64,000 bases of DNA from Macrosoma leucophasiata (GCA_036365455.1 JAWQUS010000030.1:2108001-2172000), one strand, 5' to 3'; positions 10,361 through 20,298 are shown, numbered from the stretch's first letter. Numbers and translations are program-made. The notes: generated by a model from the letters alone, not told the origin.

Positions 10361-10523
10361 ATCAATAAATTATATTTAAGCTTATCTACTTATGACTGTT
10401 GTTCACTAAACCGCTAGTAACAAAATTAATTGGTAGACGGCTGCAATTTTTAAGCATGATCTTGTTTTCTAGTCATGTATGACTCAATACATACAAATTC
10501 GTAAAAAATAAAGGTAAACTTTT

Positions 10524-10870
10524 AACTGTCTCAGTAGCCTAGTGGTAGCAGGCCACAACGAAATACGCTGGAGGTCCTGGGTTCGATTCACGGGTCGGAG
10601 GCTATCAGAGATAATGGTTTAAAATCATTTATCTCTATCTCTATTGGGACTTTTTCATTTTCTGGTAATTTCCCAGTACCTCGGAGTTTGGTAATGTGCC
10701 CAGAAATGGCAACAGGCTCGCCATCTGTTACATGGGCCAAAAACATAACCGGCGAATCGTGGATGCAAAGATATTATAATATCTTTGCGTGGGTGGGTGT
10801 TTGCATGTATGCTTGAATGCATGCATTTACATGCCTACCCCTTCGGGTTTTACAGGCGTGAAGTTACGTT
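10524..10870 (+). mobile_element. SINE-B (tRNA-derived SINE), full length with a small insertion
   Basis: Starts AACTGTCTCAGTAGCCTAG with a perfect A box TAGCCTAGTGG and B box GGTTCGATTC. The body has TATCAGAGATAA, CAACAGGCTCGCCA and CATGGGCCAAAA. The tail is CTACCCCTTCGGG, CAGGCGTGAAGTTACG. A palindrome of 24 bp interrupts the body. Confidence 0.88.
10765..10788. repeat. perfect 24-bp palindrome inside SINE-B
   Basis: Self-complementary sequence with core GATATTATAATATC. It interrupts the CGAATCGTGGGTGTTTG stretch that is continuous in the other SINE-B copies. The same 14-bp core occurs at 38045-38058. Confidence 0.7.
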
Positions 10871-11127
10871 AAACTTTAAGCCGATGCCGATAGAATCGAA
10901 GTCTCTCTACATCAATATCGGTTTCCCAAAAAGAGAATTCTTTCAGAAGAGCAGTTCAAAGTTTTTTTGACGATTAAAAACTAAAAATCAGTACATTATT
11001 TTTCAAGCTCCAAGTTAGTCTTGATATTATAAAATAAAAAATAGTATCTTAGTTATTTTTTATTTAACAAACTCTGGAGTGCACTACTAAAATTCTATGT
11101 GCCAAAGATTATGATCTTAATATTTAC

Positions 11128-11290
11128 GTTTTACAATCTTTCGCTCAACACACAGAAGTTATATTACCACCCTTATGTCACCAATAGACAGAGATTGATC
11201 CACAAATCACTCGGAGGCACAATTTAATCAAACGTGGCTAAAATTGGCTTGCGGCACCTGATTTACGAGCCTCTAACACAGTAGCGTTAT
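11128..11290 (-). repeat. local repeat M, inverted copy 4
   Basis: Reverse complement of the M unit: ATGTCACCAATAGACAGAG, CACAAATCACTCGGAGGCAC, GAGCCTCTAACACAG. It breaks off before the CAGTAGAGGC end. Confidence 0.65.
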
Positions 11291-11379
11291 ACTTCACACA
11301 CACGAAAAAACACATTCATTTATACTATGAAACCTATTCGGTATTATGAAACACCGCAGCTGCGAGGGGATTCTTCTAA

Positions 11380-11540
11380 CACAAGTTACTACAAGAAATT
11401 AAAGAAAAAACGGAAAGAAAAATTTGACTTCGGGCAGGGATCGAACCTGCGACCTCAGGATGACCAGTCCAGCCCCTTTACCACTAAGCTACCGAAGTCT
11501 TACACCGATGTGTCAAATTTTGCTTTCCCTTTTTGATTTT
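11380..11540 (-). repeat. TLM tRNA-like module, reverse half of an inverted pair
   Basis: On the minus strand 11499-11425 has acceptor arms ACTTCGG/CCGAAGT, an A box TAGCTTAGTGG, and a T arm GCAGG-TTCGATC-CCTGC. The anticodon stem has a mismatch and would give GGT. The acceptor half is flanked by GAAAAATTTGACTTC as in the other modules. A forward partner half follows at 11640. A decayed tRNA-derived repeat, unlikely to be a working tRNA. Confidence 0.6.
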
Positions 11541-11639
11541 TAACCGATTAAGGGTCTCGGTAGCTGGAAAGCGACCGAAACGTCGGGTGTAAGAAGTTTG
11601 GGAGTGTTGTATACGCGAGAAAATCCGCAAGTTTAATTT

Positions 11640-11775
11640 CTACAACGATTAAGGGTCGGTGAACGATTCGGCGGTTGGTTCAATTCCTGCCCGAAGTCAA
11701 ATTTTTTATTTACGTTTTACTTTTAAATTTCTATCGTTCACTCGCATGTGTTATTGCGAAAATTAAATAGTACAA
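11640..11775 (+). repeat. TLM tRNA-like module, forward 3' half
   Basis: GGTTCAATTCCTGCCCGAAG is a B box plus acceptor 3' arm, followed by TCAAATTTTTTATTTACG and CGCATGTGTTATTGCGAAA. The last motif is shared with the module flanks at 24.7, 38.4 and 42 kb. Confidence 0.5.
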
Positions 11776-12377
11776 GTTACTACAACTTTAAAGAAGAGTT
11801 TTCACAACCAAATTAAATAAACACTTGTTTTATTAATGAAACATTTTTTCATTTCAGTGACACATTTATCACTCGTGGATCTGACTCGCCTACCTCCAAC
11901 AGAGTACCTAATAATATTAAAACACAATTTTCTCATAAGCCAGCAAATCAGTTAGCGCCAATTCTCCTAAGCCATTTTAAACTAATAGTCTAGAAACCGA
12001 ACACAAAACTGGGTCAAATCCTTGCCTAATAAATGCCCGTAGGAAATCACAAAAGCAAGGCGAAAAATTGAGTCTGTCTGGGAAATAATACCACCTATTA
12101 TTTTAGCATTACTTAGAAGCTCTAACTACAGCGCTCTAGTGTACTAATTACATTGAGAGAGAAAGAGAGAGATAGAGATTAAATATTGCAAAAGGGAAAC
12201 ATGGTGGAAAATGAAATTTAATTTGCTAGATACATAGACACATATTTATATTTTATTTATAAAGTTCTGGTTTATTTTACGCTTTTTCCACGTCTTGATC
12301 GGTTTTGGTGATTGTCTTCATGATACCTACACATTTATTACATAAATACCTATTTTGTATAGTTTATTTAAATTTAA
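11776..12377. other. no recognised feature
   Basis: AT-rich. A left terminal repeat for the neighbouring mariner was looked for here and not found. Confidence 0.4.
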
Positions 12378-13353
12378 CTAAAGTATGTATGTACCCTTTT
12401 GTTCGATAACCTTTTGCCATCTTGTAGGTAGGGACATGATCCTATTGCTATAAAAATTTTGGGATTTCTCATCAAAATACCGCGACAAGTGGATTTGGCA
12501 GTCCTCTCGTGATGTTAACCTAACATTGCATAAAGAATTCTGAAGAGACCGAAACAGGTGGAAATCTGAAGGTGCAAGGTCAGGACTATGCGGCGGATGC
12601 ATTAACACCTCACAGCCAAACTCTCTTAATTTTTGCTGAGTGGCTATAGATGTGTGAGGTCTAGCGTTATCATGATGAAACACCACACCCCTTCTGTTGA
12701 TCAATTCCGGCCGCTTTCTCTCAACTTCTTGCTTTAATCTCATCAGTTGTTTGCAGTAGAGTTCAGAATCGATAGTCCTGCCTGGTGGTAATAGCTCATA
12801 ATGAATAATGCCCTACCAATCCCACCACACACACAACATCACCTTATTGCGAGTTAACCCGGGTTTCGCCACAGTCTGTGAAGCCTGACCGGCCTTTGAC
12901 CACAACCTTTTTCGCACGTTCTTGTCGTACGTGATCCACTTTTCATCACCAGTTATCAGCTTCTTCAAAAAATATTCGGTTTCATTACGTCGTAATAAAG
13001 AATCACAAATGAGTACACGGTTCATTAGGTTTCTTTTAGTGAGCTCGTGAGGTACCCAAATATCGAGCCTTTTTTAGTACCCAGCTTTTTTCAAATGCGC
13101 CAAAACTGTTTTGTGATCAATTCTCAGTTCTTCAGCTACGTCTTTACTACTGATATGCCGATATTGCTCCACTTTTTCAAAAATGGCATCCATTTTATCC
13201 GTAATAGGGCGACCAGAGCGAGGTGCATACTCTCACAGACACTGCACTAGGTCCATAAACATCGCAAATTTTTTTCGCGGCTTGCGTTGCATTTTTACCT
13301 TTTTTGTAGTAAAATTTTAAAATGTATCGAATTTCTTCATTAGATTCACTCAT
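12378..13353 (-). pseudogene. mariner-family transposase, broken
   Basis: A cut-and-paste transposase of the mariner group (DD34D catalytic triad). The minus frame begins at an ATG at 13353 with MSESNEEIRYILKFYYKKGK, the N-terminal helix-turn-helix. It passes through ITGDEKWITYD (first catalytic Asp) and VVFHHDNARPHTS (second) and reaches HPPHSPDLAPSDFHLF (third Asp). Breaks are visible. About 18 codons are missing after the first helix-turn-helix with a frame change near 13233. There are stops at 13074-13076 and 12813-12815. A full mariner transposase has about 345 codons; this copy is slightly shorter because of the deletion. The right terminal repeat survives, the left one does not. Cannot encode an active enzyme. 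Confidence 0.92.
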
Positions 13354-13429
13354 CTTGACAGTACGAAAAACAAATGAAAATCACACATTTGCCTAATTTG
13401 AATTTGGAATTACGTTCTTTAAAATTTTA

Positions 13430-13535
13430 ACTTTCAATGATAAAAAAACCAGCCAGATACAAATACTACAGCCAAAGATATTTTATTACAAGTTCATACA
13501 TACTATAATGCGAAAAGACTTTTTTTCCCAACCTA
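13430..13535 (-). mobile_element. mariner right terminal region
   Basis: Reading inward on the minus strand from the TA at 13534: TAGGTTGGGAAAAAAAGTC then TTTTCGCATTATAG. GGTTGG-x-AAAAAGT is typical of mariner termini. Confidence 0.65.
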
Positions 13536-13659
13536 TTATGTAAAATACCTAACTAATATTCGTCTTTATGTGGGTAGTATTCCAACAACATCAAATAATG
13601 ATCAATATGAACGTGTCAGAAAATTCATGAATAATCACAGACCATTATTTCCCTCTTTA

Positions 13660-13935
13660 GATAGCTTCGCTAGCCGTTACCCAAACAGGCTCATGTGTAT
13701 AATAATAAGCATGATACATTATTCAGTAGGGACGTCAATAGTCAGCCATTCTACTTAATCTATATCTGTCCCTTTCCCACGTAATTAGAGACCGTAATAA
13801 AGTACGGTGTACGCACCCCATGACTAGAAACCACGTACCATTCACAGGCACTTAGAACCGAATAAATTAAGATGAACGAGTGTTCGTTGGTAAAATTGTG
13901 TAAGCGGAAGCGGAAGGGCCATAAGCGAAAGCGTT
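13660..13935 (+). repeat. direct repeat, copy 1 (offset 1053 bp)
   Basis: Shares ACCGTAATAAAGTACGG, CACCCCATGACTAGAAACC and TTAAGATGAACGAGTGTT with 14745-14985. Two copies flank about 800 bp. A local duplication or terminal repeats of an LTR-type element are both possible; no TG..CA ends were found. Confidence 0.6.
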
Positions 13936-14057
13936 ACGCCTATTTAAACTACAATTGGTGCTAGAACACCGGGCAATTACCCTGCTTTTATCTTACCAAC
14001 GTAATAGCGCTGAAACTGTATCTACCCTTAATGAAGAACATTTTGTAATTTTGGAGG

Positions 14058-14361
14058 CTAGTGCAATTCCTTCCTCCTACTACAAAAAATTGTATCATGA
14101 TTGTCGGCACTCAACAGTTATTTGCTGTTGTTAGGTATTGCATTCGAATTATTTAGACAACCAAGCAATCCTAGTATTAAATTTTTGATAAATTTAATGT
14201 AATATCTTATTCGTTTTTTAGAGGCTCTTGCAGTTGCTTCCTTCTTTTACAAAAACTTGTAACATGATTGTCGGCACTCAACAGGTATTTGCTGTTGTTA
14301 GGTATTGCATTACAATTATTTCGACCACCAAGCAATCCTAGTCTTCAACTATTCATAAATT
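14058..14361 (+). repeat. two tandem copies of a 167-bp unit
   Basis: CATGATTGTCGGCACTCAAC and GCTGTTGTTAGGTATTGCAT recur 167 bp apart. The spacer between the two 1053-bp-offset repeats is made of these units and a SINE-B. Confidence 0.65.
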
Positions 14362-14665
14362 TACGTAACTTCACGCCTGTAATCCCCGAAGGGGTAGGCA
14401 GAGGTAAATGCATGTGATGATGCAAACACCCACGATTTGCCGGTTACGTTTTGGCCCATGTAACAGGTGGTGAACCTGTTGCCATCTCCGGGCACATTAC
14501 CAAACTCCGGGGTACAGGGAAACTTCCAGAAAATGGAAAAATCCCAATAGAAGCAGAGATAAAGGATTTTAAACCGTTATCTCTGATAGTCCCCGACCCG
14601 GCAATCGAACCCAGGACCTCCAGCGTAATAGTAGTGGCCTGCTACCACTACGCTACTGAGGCAGT
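14362..14665 (-). mobile_element. SINE-B, full length
   Basis: The minus strand begins ACTGCCTCAGTAGCGTAGTG and has GGTTCGATTGCC as B box. The tail is at the left end (ACGTAACTTCACGCCTG). It lies between the tandem 167-bp units and the second 1053-bp direct repeat. Confidence 0.85.
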
Positions 14666-14744
14666 GAAATTTAATTTATAATAACGTATAACATTTCACT
14701 GTTGCCCCTGTTTAGAAATCTTAGCTTATCACTACCCAAACAGC

Positions 14745-14985
14745 CTCTGCCAGTGTTTAAAAATATATATTATTCAGTAAGGCTGTCAATAGTCGCAGCC
14801 ATTCCACTTAATCTATATTTGTCACTTTCCCACGTAATTAGTGACCGTAATAAAGTACGGGGTACGCACCCCATGACTAGAAACCACGTACCATTCACAG
14901 GCACTTAGAACCGAATAAATTAAGATGAACGAGTGTTTGGTGGTACAATTTGTAGGCAGGGAATATAGCGATAAGCGGGGGCATT
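14745..14985 (+). repeat. direct repeat, copy 2
   Basis: Partner of 13660-13935 with the same landmark order. Similarity fades after about 14960. Confidence 0.6.
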
Positions 14986-15129
14986 TTATTTAACTTGTCT
15001 CGTTTTTATATCGATCTATTTTGTTTTATTTGTTAGATAGAAAGCAGTAAACGAGGACAGAGTTTAGTACTCTACGTCAGAAACAGAAGATAAACTTTCA
15101 CTAAACTTCTTAAACTGATACTATTTCCC

Positions 15130-15140
15130 TAAATAGGATT
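15130..15140. repeat. target-site duplication of the RTE insertion, left copy
   Basis: TAAATAGGATT, repeated exactly at 16376-16386. Confidence 0.85.
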
Positions 15141-16375
15141 CATCATCATCATCATCATTTCAGCCAAAATACGTCCACTGCTGAACAAAGGCCTCCCCCA
15201 AAGAATGCCACAACGAACGGTCCTGGGCCGCCCTCATCCAGCGATTGCCCGCGACCTTCACCAGGTCGTCGGTCCATCTTGTGGGAGGCCTGCCTACGCT
15301 TCGCTTTCCGGTACGTGGTCGCCACTCGAGAACTGCTCTGCCCCAACGGCCGTCAGTTCGTCGAGCTATGTGCCCTGCCCACTGCCACTTGAGTCTCGCT
15401 ATTCGGTGAGCTATGTCGGTAACTTTGGTTCTCATGCGGATCTCCTCATTTCTGATTCGGTCTCGCAGAGAAACTCCAAGCATAGCTCTCTCCATTGCTC
15501 TCTGAGTGACCTTGAGCCTTCTTATGAGGCCCATAGTGAGCGACCACGTTTCTGTCCCATAAGTCATCACTGGCAACACACACTGATCAAAGACCTTTTT
15601 CTTGAGACACTGCGGTAAGTCGGACGAGAAGATGAACCGTAGCTTCCCGAACGCTGCCCAACCGAGTTGGATTCGACGATTGACCTCTTTCTCGAAGTTG
15701 GACCGACCTAACTGGACCGTTTGTCCCAGGTATACATAATCGTCAACAACTTCGAGTGTAGTACCCTCGACCATAACAGGAGTGGGTGTAACATGGACAT
15801 TTGACATGATCTTCGTCTTGTCCATGTTCATTTTAAGGCCCACTCGTTGGGAGGCCCTACTGAGGTCATTGAGCATTGTGCTAAGGTCTTCCAGGGTCTC
15901 AGCCATGACTACGATATCATCTGCAAATCGGAGGTGGGAGATGTACTCGCCGTTAATATTGATGCCGAGTCCTTTCCAGTTCAGAAGCTTGAAGACGTCT
16001 TCCAATGCAGCGGTGAACAGTTTCGGAGATATAACATCTCCCTGTCTCACACCTCGCTGCAATTGGATAGGTTTCGAGTTCTGATCCTGAAGCCGGACCG
16101 ACATGGTGGCGTTTTCATACAAGCTCCTCAGCACCTCGATGTATCGGTAGTTAACTTGGCACCTCTGGAGTGACTGTAGCACAGCCCAAATCTCAACCGA
16201 ATCGAAGGCTTTCTCATAGTCCACGAACGCTAGACATAGGGGCTGGTTATACTCTTCTGTCTTCTGTATAACCTGCCGCAGCGTGTGAATGTGGTCTATG
16301 GTGCTAAAGCCTTTACGGAAACCGGCTTGTTCGGGAGGCTGGAAGTCGTCGAGTCTGCGAGATAGATAGGATAGA
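15141..16375 (-). mobile_element. RTE-like LINE, 5'-truncated insertion
   Basis: Flanked by an 11-bp duplication. The minus-strand 3' end is an ATG-triplet repeat (CATCATCATCAT on the plus strand), typical of RTE-type LINEs. About 1.2 kb remain, with the last third of the coding region. The uninterrupted frame suggests a recent insertion. Confidence 0.88.
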
Positions 16376-16392
16376 TAAATAGGATTACGCAT
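15160..16392 (-). CDS. RTE-like endonuclease/reverse transcriptase, C-terminal part, uninterrupted
   Basis: Reverse transcriptase of an RTE-type non-LTR element. The 410-codon frame is open. The first roughly 10 residues come from flanking DNA and the duplicated target. RT motifs with approximate residues: QAGFRKGFST 22-31, AFVDYEKAFDSV 55-66, GVRQGD 114-119, catalytic FADD 156-159, GLKMNMDKTKIM 185-196, YVYLGQTV near 222. The C-terminal domain has WAGHIARRTDGRWG and a tryptophan-rich end finishing QQWTYFG at 15163. The N-terminal apurinic-type endonuclease and first RT blocks are missing, so the element is dead on arrival. No stops or frameshifts occur in what remains. No promoter is expected. 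Confidence 0.9.
   Translation of the reverse strand: MRNPIYLSYLSRRLDDFQPPEQAGFRKGFSTIDHIHTLRQVIQKTEEYNQPLCLAFVDYEKAFDSVEIWAVLQSLQRCQVNYRYIEVLRSLYENATMSVRLQDQNSKPIQLQRGVRQGDVISPKLFTAALEDVFKLLNWKGLGININGEYISHLRFADDIVVMAETLEDLSTMLNDLSRASQRVGLKMNMDKTKIMSNVHVTPTPVMVEGTTLEVVDDYVYLGQTVQLGRSNFEKEVNRRIQLGWAAFGKLRFIFSSDLPQCLKKKVFDQCVLPVMTYGTETWSLTMGLIRRLKVTQRAMERAMLGVSLRDRIRNEEIRMRTKVTDIAHRIARLKWQWAGHIARRTDGRWGRAVLEWRPRTGKRSVGRPPTRWTDDLVKVAGNRWMRAAQDRSLWHSLGEAFVQQWTYFG
16376..16386. repeat. target-site duplication of the RTE insertion, right copy
   Basis: TAAATAGGATT, identical to 15130-15140. Only 9 bp separate it from the target duplication of the next insertion. Confidence 0.85.
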
Positions 16393-16407
16393 CAGTAAAT
16401 AAAAATG

Positions 16408-16778
16408 GAAGCGCGCATGGCCCAGCGGCTGGTGTAGATCGTATACGATCTACTCGGTCAAGCACTACGGGCACGGTCGGGTAGTATGATGGGTGACCGC
16501 TAGTGGCAAATTAAATGCGCGTTTCCGTGCTTCGGAGTGCACGTTAAGCCGTCGGTCCCGGTTGCTATCGATGGATAGCAGTCGTTAAACCTTGTCGGAG
16601 GCCTAATGGGCGGTTTGAAAACATCCGACAGCGGGTTGGCCACTAACCCACCCACCTCCACCAATCCGCATTGGAGCAGCGTGGTGGAGTAAGCTCCAGG
16701 CCTCCCCCCAAAAAAAGGGGAGAGACTCGTGCCCAGCAGTGGGACGTATAATGGGTTGCCATTATTATTATTATTATA
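16408..16778 (+). mobile_element. SINE-5S (5S-rRNA-derived SINE), full length
   Basis: The first 110 bp resemble 5S rRNA: GATCTACTCGGTCAAGCAC, GGTCGGGTAGTATG and GATGGGTGACCGC match the internal pol III promoter half of 5S genes. The body has CATCCGACAGCGGGTTGG. The tail has GCCCAGCAGTGGGACGTATA and ends in ATT repeats. An exact 12-bp target duplication TAAATAAAAATG lies at 16396-16407 and 16779-16790. The head class is that of SINE3 elements. Confidence 0.9.
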
Positions 16779-16790
16779 TAAATAAAAATG

Positions 16791-17185
16791 CATTTGCATT
16801 CAACCTCCCCAAAGGGACAGAGTTGGTATATAAGGGATTTGGACTCTCTAAAACCACCTGGGTGCCGACTTCAGCACACAAAAAGATGGGGGGAGTGTTT
16901 ACTATAAATACTGCTCCGGTTCCCCCCCTCTGACTTCGCCTCCATAAGGCTCATCGGCGGCTGACGAAGGAAGGGCTCACTAAGTCCCTGTCCCTTCGTC
17001 ACTTGCTACGATGACTTGCGACTACCTACTGAGGTAGCGGCTCCTTCGTAAGGACGGTGACTGCACCGTCCTTACGAAGCCGCGAGTGCTGAACAACCAG
17101 AGTCCCCACTTTTACTACCCGCGGATCGGGTAGTTAATCATTTTGATAACAGGTTTATTCCTTTCATTTATTAACCAAATTCATA
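16791..17185. other. structured segment with strong hairpins, unknown function
   Basis: Contains a perfect 16-bp hairpin with a 4-base loop (arms CTTCGTAAGGACGGTG at 17044-17059 and its complement at 17064-17079). A second hairpin CTACCCG-x5-CGGGTAG follows at about 17117. A TATATAAG box lies at 16827. No ORF, no second copy in the window. It could be part of an unrecognised mobile element. Confidence 0.45.
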
Positions 17186-17640
17186 AATTACCAACTACTA
17201 TACAGGAAAGAGCATGAAAGTAAATTAAGCGCGATCGAGATGAGATCTTTGCGCAAGATCTGCGGTGTCTCGCTCAACGATCGCGTTCGTAATGAAAATG
17301 CTTTGTGTGAATGAGCATCGGTGTAAAAATGAAAAACGGCATGCTCCGGTGGTTCGGGCATATAGAAATAATGTTGAATGAGCAAATTACTAAACAGATA
17401 TACAATGCGAATGTGGATGGTTGAAGAGGCCCAGGAAGACCAAGACTGACCTACCATGACCAAATAGGTCTAGTTCTGTCTGATGCTGCGGTAAAAAGTC
17501 TTATGAATCGGCGTGCATGTATAAAGAGAATTAGGAAAGTAGATGAGCCACGAGAGGTATGTCAGGACCAGGATATCTGGCGCTCTACACTCTCTGCCCG
17601 TTAGGGACCTGGCATGAAGATACACACATACATACCAACT
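17186..17640 (+). pseudogene. LINE-Z C-terminal coding end, decayed
   Basis: The plus strand reads EMRSLRKICGVSLNDRVRNE, then LRWFGHIE, GRPRLTYHDQIG, NRRACIKRIRKVDEAREVC and IWRSTLSA with stop codons and shifts between. This is the post-RT C-terminal region of a non-LTR element. The tail ends in TACACACATACATAC. More complete but more decayed than the copy at 3645. Confidence 0.75.
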
Positions 17641-17935
17641 ACAAGTTGATAACCCGTGATCAAGTTACGATAGCTATCAATTCATAGTTAAAATTATTAG
17701 ATATTATGATTCACACAAAGATTCCGCTTCCGCCTATCCATTGGACATACGACCACTAAAGCTATTAGTGCAATTAATAGCGCTTCGTTCTAGTTCGCAT
17801 TTTCCATAATGGCCATCGATAAAATTGCACCGTTAACCATTTTGTTAAATGAACTCACGTATTTTCTTAAGTTTAATCTATAGTCTTATTTATCTTTGAT
17901 AAACTAGTACTACATCTTCGTTAATGAAACTATTT

Positions 17936-18397
17936 ACAGTATGCAACAAGAAATATTGCACATCGACTTTAGGAAGGAGACTTCGGCTTATTTCGGGTCT
18001 GTAGAGCGTTATCTCTTTCGCACTTTTGTGTGAAGTGGAACACAAACGAAAACCTCACAGTACTTGTCTAGTACGGTAGATGGCGTGCAATCGAATAACA
18101 TCACACATACGAAGATTTCTCAAGAGTTGGCATATATACAACTTCCCAACGTCAATCGTTGGGCCACGGCCCGCCAGGCGCTATCAGTACGCCTTGTTAG
18201 AGGATCCTCCCTTTTCGTCGGAGGTACACTTCCACCCGTTCTTCCACACCTTACGTGACGTTTGTCAATCATTTTGATCAAGTTTTGACCAATACCGGGC
18301 TATTAATGTTTACGCCGGTAGTGTGCAGCAGATAAAACGCTCTACGAAGTCGAAACTAGCTGTTTGTCTCTTTGGCAGGCTCGATTTGCAATATATC
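17936..18397 (+). mobile_element. MITE-L, interrupted copy
   Basis: Left part TATTGCACATCGA...CTGTAGAGCGTTATCTC, right part AACGCTCTACGAAGTCGAAAC...CTCGATTTGCAATAT. About 225 bp between 18030 and 18255 are foreign to the other copies. Confidence 0.65.
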
Positions 18398-18757
18398 TAA
18401 CCAGATTTATCTCGCACATATTACACTTACACACACATAAAAAAATCATTATTAAAAAAGAATACGTAACGGTTCGATCACTTTTCAGCTTCATCTAACC
18501 TATAATAATATGCCCGCTAGAGAACACCGACCAATTTCACGAATGGTGCGCGAGGCAATCGGAATTAAAGGTACCCATTAATTGAAAAGTTGGATGGCAA
18601 TTGTCTTCGTCATGGGAAGAGATCCTTAATATTTTGTAATACTAAATCACCACGTTAGACATGTGGATTGGCCTTCACAGTGGCAGGACGCTGCTGCTCA
18701 TCTTGCGTTATTGCACTTGCTATCAACCCTGTAGCATGACCTCGTAATAATTATCAT
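18398..18757. other. no recognised feature
   Basis: AT-rich, no ORF or matching repeat. Confidence 0.45.
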
Positions 18758-18897
18758 AGAGACATGACACCTTAGGTCTAAGTGGTGGCAACGCATCTGC
18801 ATTTTCACCTCTGGTTTTTATGTAGATGTCTGTAAGTTGCAGTCATCACTTAACATCAATGTGAGATGAGTGCTTGATTTCAACCTTTCTTTAAAAC
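18758..18897 (+). mobile_element. rep290 3' half
   Basis: From ACATGACACCTTAGG through GCAACGCATCTGCATTTTC to CATCACTTAACATCAATGTG. The tail is degraded. Confidence 0.6.
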
Positions 18898-19060
18898 ATC
18901 CATTTGAATTATTAAAATTTGACCATCATTGTTCGATTGACTAACTATACACTCGTGGAGGAATTCTTGTCCAGTAGAAGAAAAATCTTCCGCTAGTGAG
19001 CGGTCGGGTCATCATGTCCCAACGACATATTTATTTAATTTATTATATGTCAATATAGCG

Positions 19061-19418
19061 AAGGTCGCATGGTCCCACGGCTGATGTAAATCGTAAGCGA
19101 TCTACTCGATCAAGCGATACGGGCGCGGTAGGAGGTGTGATGAGTGACCGCTAGTGGCAAATTAAAATGCGTATTTCCGTGTTTCGGCGGGCACGTTAAG
19201 CCGTCAGTCCCTGTTGCTATCGATAGATAGCAGTCGTTAAACCTTGTCGGTGGTCTTATGGGCGGTTTGAAAACATCCGATAGCGGGTTGGCCACTAACC
19301 CGTATCTCCACCAACCCGCGTTGGAGTAGCGCTGTGGTAGTAAGCTCCAGGCCTCCCCCCAAAGAAGAGAGACTCGTGCCAAACAGTGGGACGTATAATG
19401 GGTTGCCTATATTATTGT
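19061..19418 (+). mobile_element. SINE-5S, full length
   Basis: Same order as the copy at 16408: 5S-like head with GAGTGACCGCTAGTGG, body ATCCGATAGCGGGTTGG, tail AACAGTGGGACGTATAATGG. Flanked by TATAGCG at 19054-19060 and 19419-19425. Confidence 0.85.
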
Positions 19419-19429
19419 TATAGCGTCAA

Positions 19430-19800
19430 TCCTAAACGCTACTTGAGCTCAAGTTCACACAGTTAATCGTAAAGATTAAGCGTTCAATTTTCAAGACACA
19501 CACACAAAAATAAAACCTCAACTGAAAAGATACAGAAGTAAATAGAATTAAAGTGAACAAATCTTGTAGAAATTAGGCCGTCTGGCTCGTTAGTCACTCC
19601 AATTAGTTGGTCTTAATTGGGATTTTATTATAACATGGCTGCGGCACGGTATAGAAAGTGCAGTCAGTTGAATTTTCATTTTAACTCCATTTCATAATTA
19701 CGCGTGAACCTTTTAGAACTGTGTCGGACAATGGAAATGTTTATAAGCAAGATTAAAGACAGTTTCTTGATTAAAGAGAAAGTTTAGGACTAAGAATAAC
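19430..19800 (+). repeat. segmental duplication, copy 1 (empty site for MITE-N)
   Basis: Matches 20600-21080 with an offset of about 1295 bp: GTCACTCCAATTAGTTGG, CGGTATAGAAAGTGCAGTCA, ATTACGCGTGAACCTTTT. It reads CGTAAAGATTAAGCGTTC without interruption. A third, weaker copy may lie at 20150-20285. Confidence 0.75.
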
Positions 19801-19862
19801 AATTAACTTGTTAGAATAAAAATATGAAAGTTACAAACAAGAATACAGGTAACAGTAATTGT

Positions 19863-19910
19863 GTGTATGTATGTATGTATGTATCTTCACGCCAGGTCCA
19901 CGCCACACAA
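19863..19910 (-). mobile_element. LINE-Z tail fragment
   Basis: GTATGTATGTATG followed by TATCTTCACGCCAGGTCC, the reverse of the LINE-Z 3' tail. Confidence 0.45.
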
Positions 19911-20040
19911 TAATTGTGTCTTTAGATATTTAAACATAAAGTGAAGGTCTTTATGAATAACAATTCATAATGAAGATGCGTTCATAGTTTTTAAGATCAT
20001 GATCTTTTCACGGTCTGCGCCAAAAATTAAGAATGTACTA

Positions 20041-20112
20041 TGAATGTATGTATCTTCACGCCAGGTCCCTAACGGGGAAGGCAGAGAGTGTAGAGCGCCA
20101 GATGTACCAGAC
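20041..20112 (-). mobile_element. LINE-Z 3' end fragment
   Basis: Minus strand: TGGCGCTCTACACTCTCTGC then CTTCCCCGTTAGGGACC and TGGCGTGAAGATAC. It matches the end of the copy at 17186. Confidence 0.6.
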
Positions 20113-20298
20113 AGTAAAAAACATTAAACTACTATTAATGAATTGTAAAACACAGTAAACTTCCAACAGTCCAATCAAATGGATAGTTATGATAAAAAAA
20201 ATGTTGACTTAAATGGTACAGAAGTAAAACATTAATATGAATGTACTTTGTGGTAACTAAGCCACCTGGCTCGTAGTACTACTGGCATAGTCATTTTA

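Noticed and set aside
11560..11610. Hammerhead ribozyme at GACCGAAACGTCGGG
   Set aside because: The CTGATGA core strand needed for the fold was not found nearby.
16408..16530. 5S rRNA gene
   Set aside because: Only the promoter-containing half resembles 5S and it is fused to a SINE body with a target duplication.
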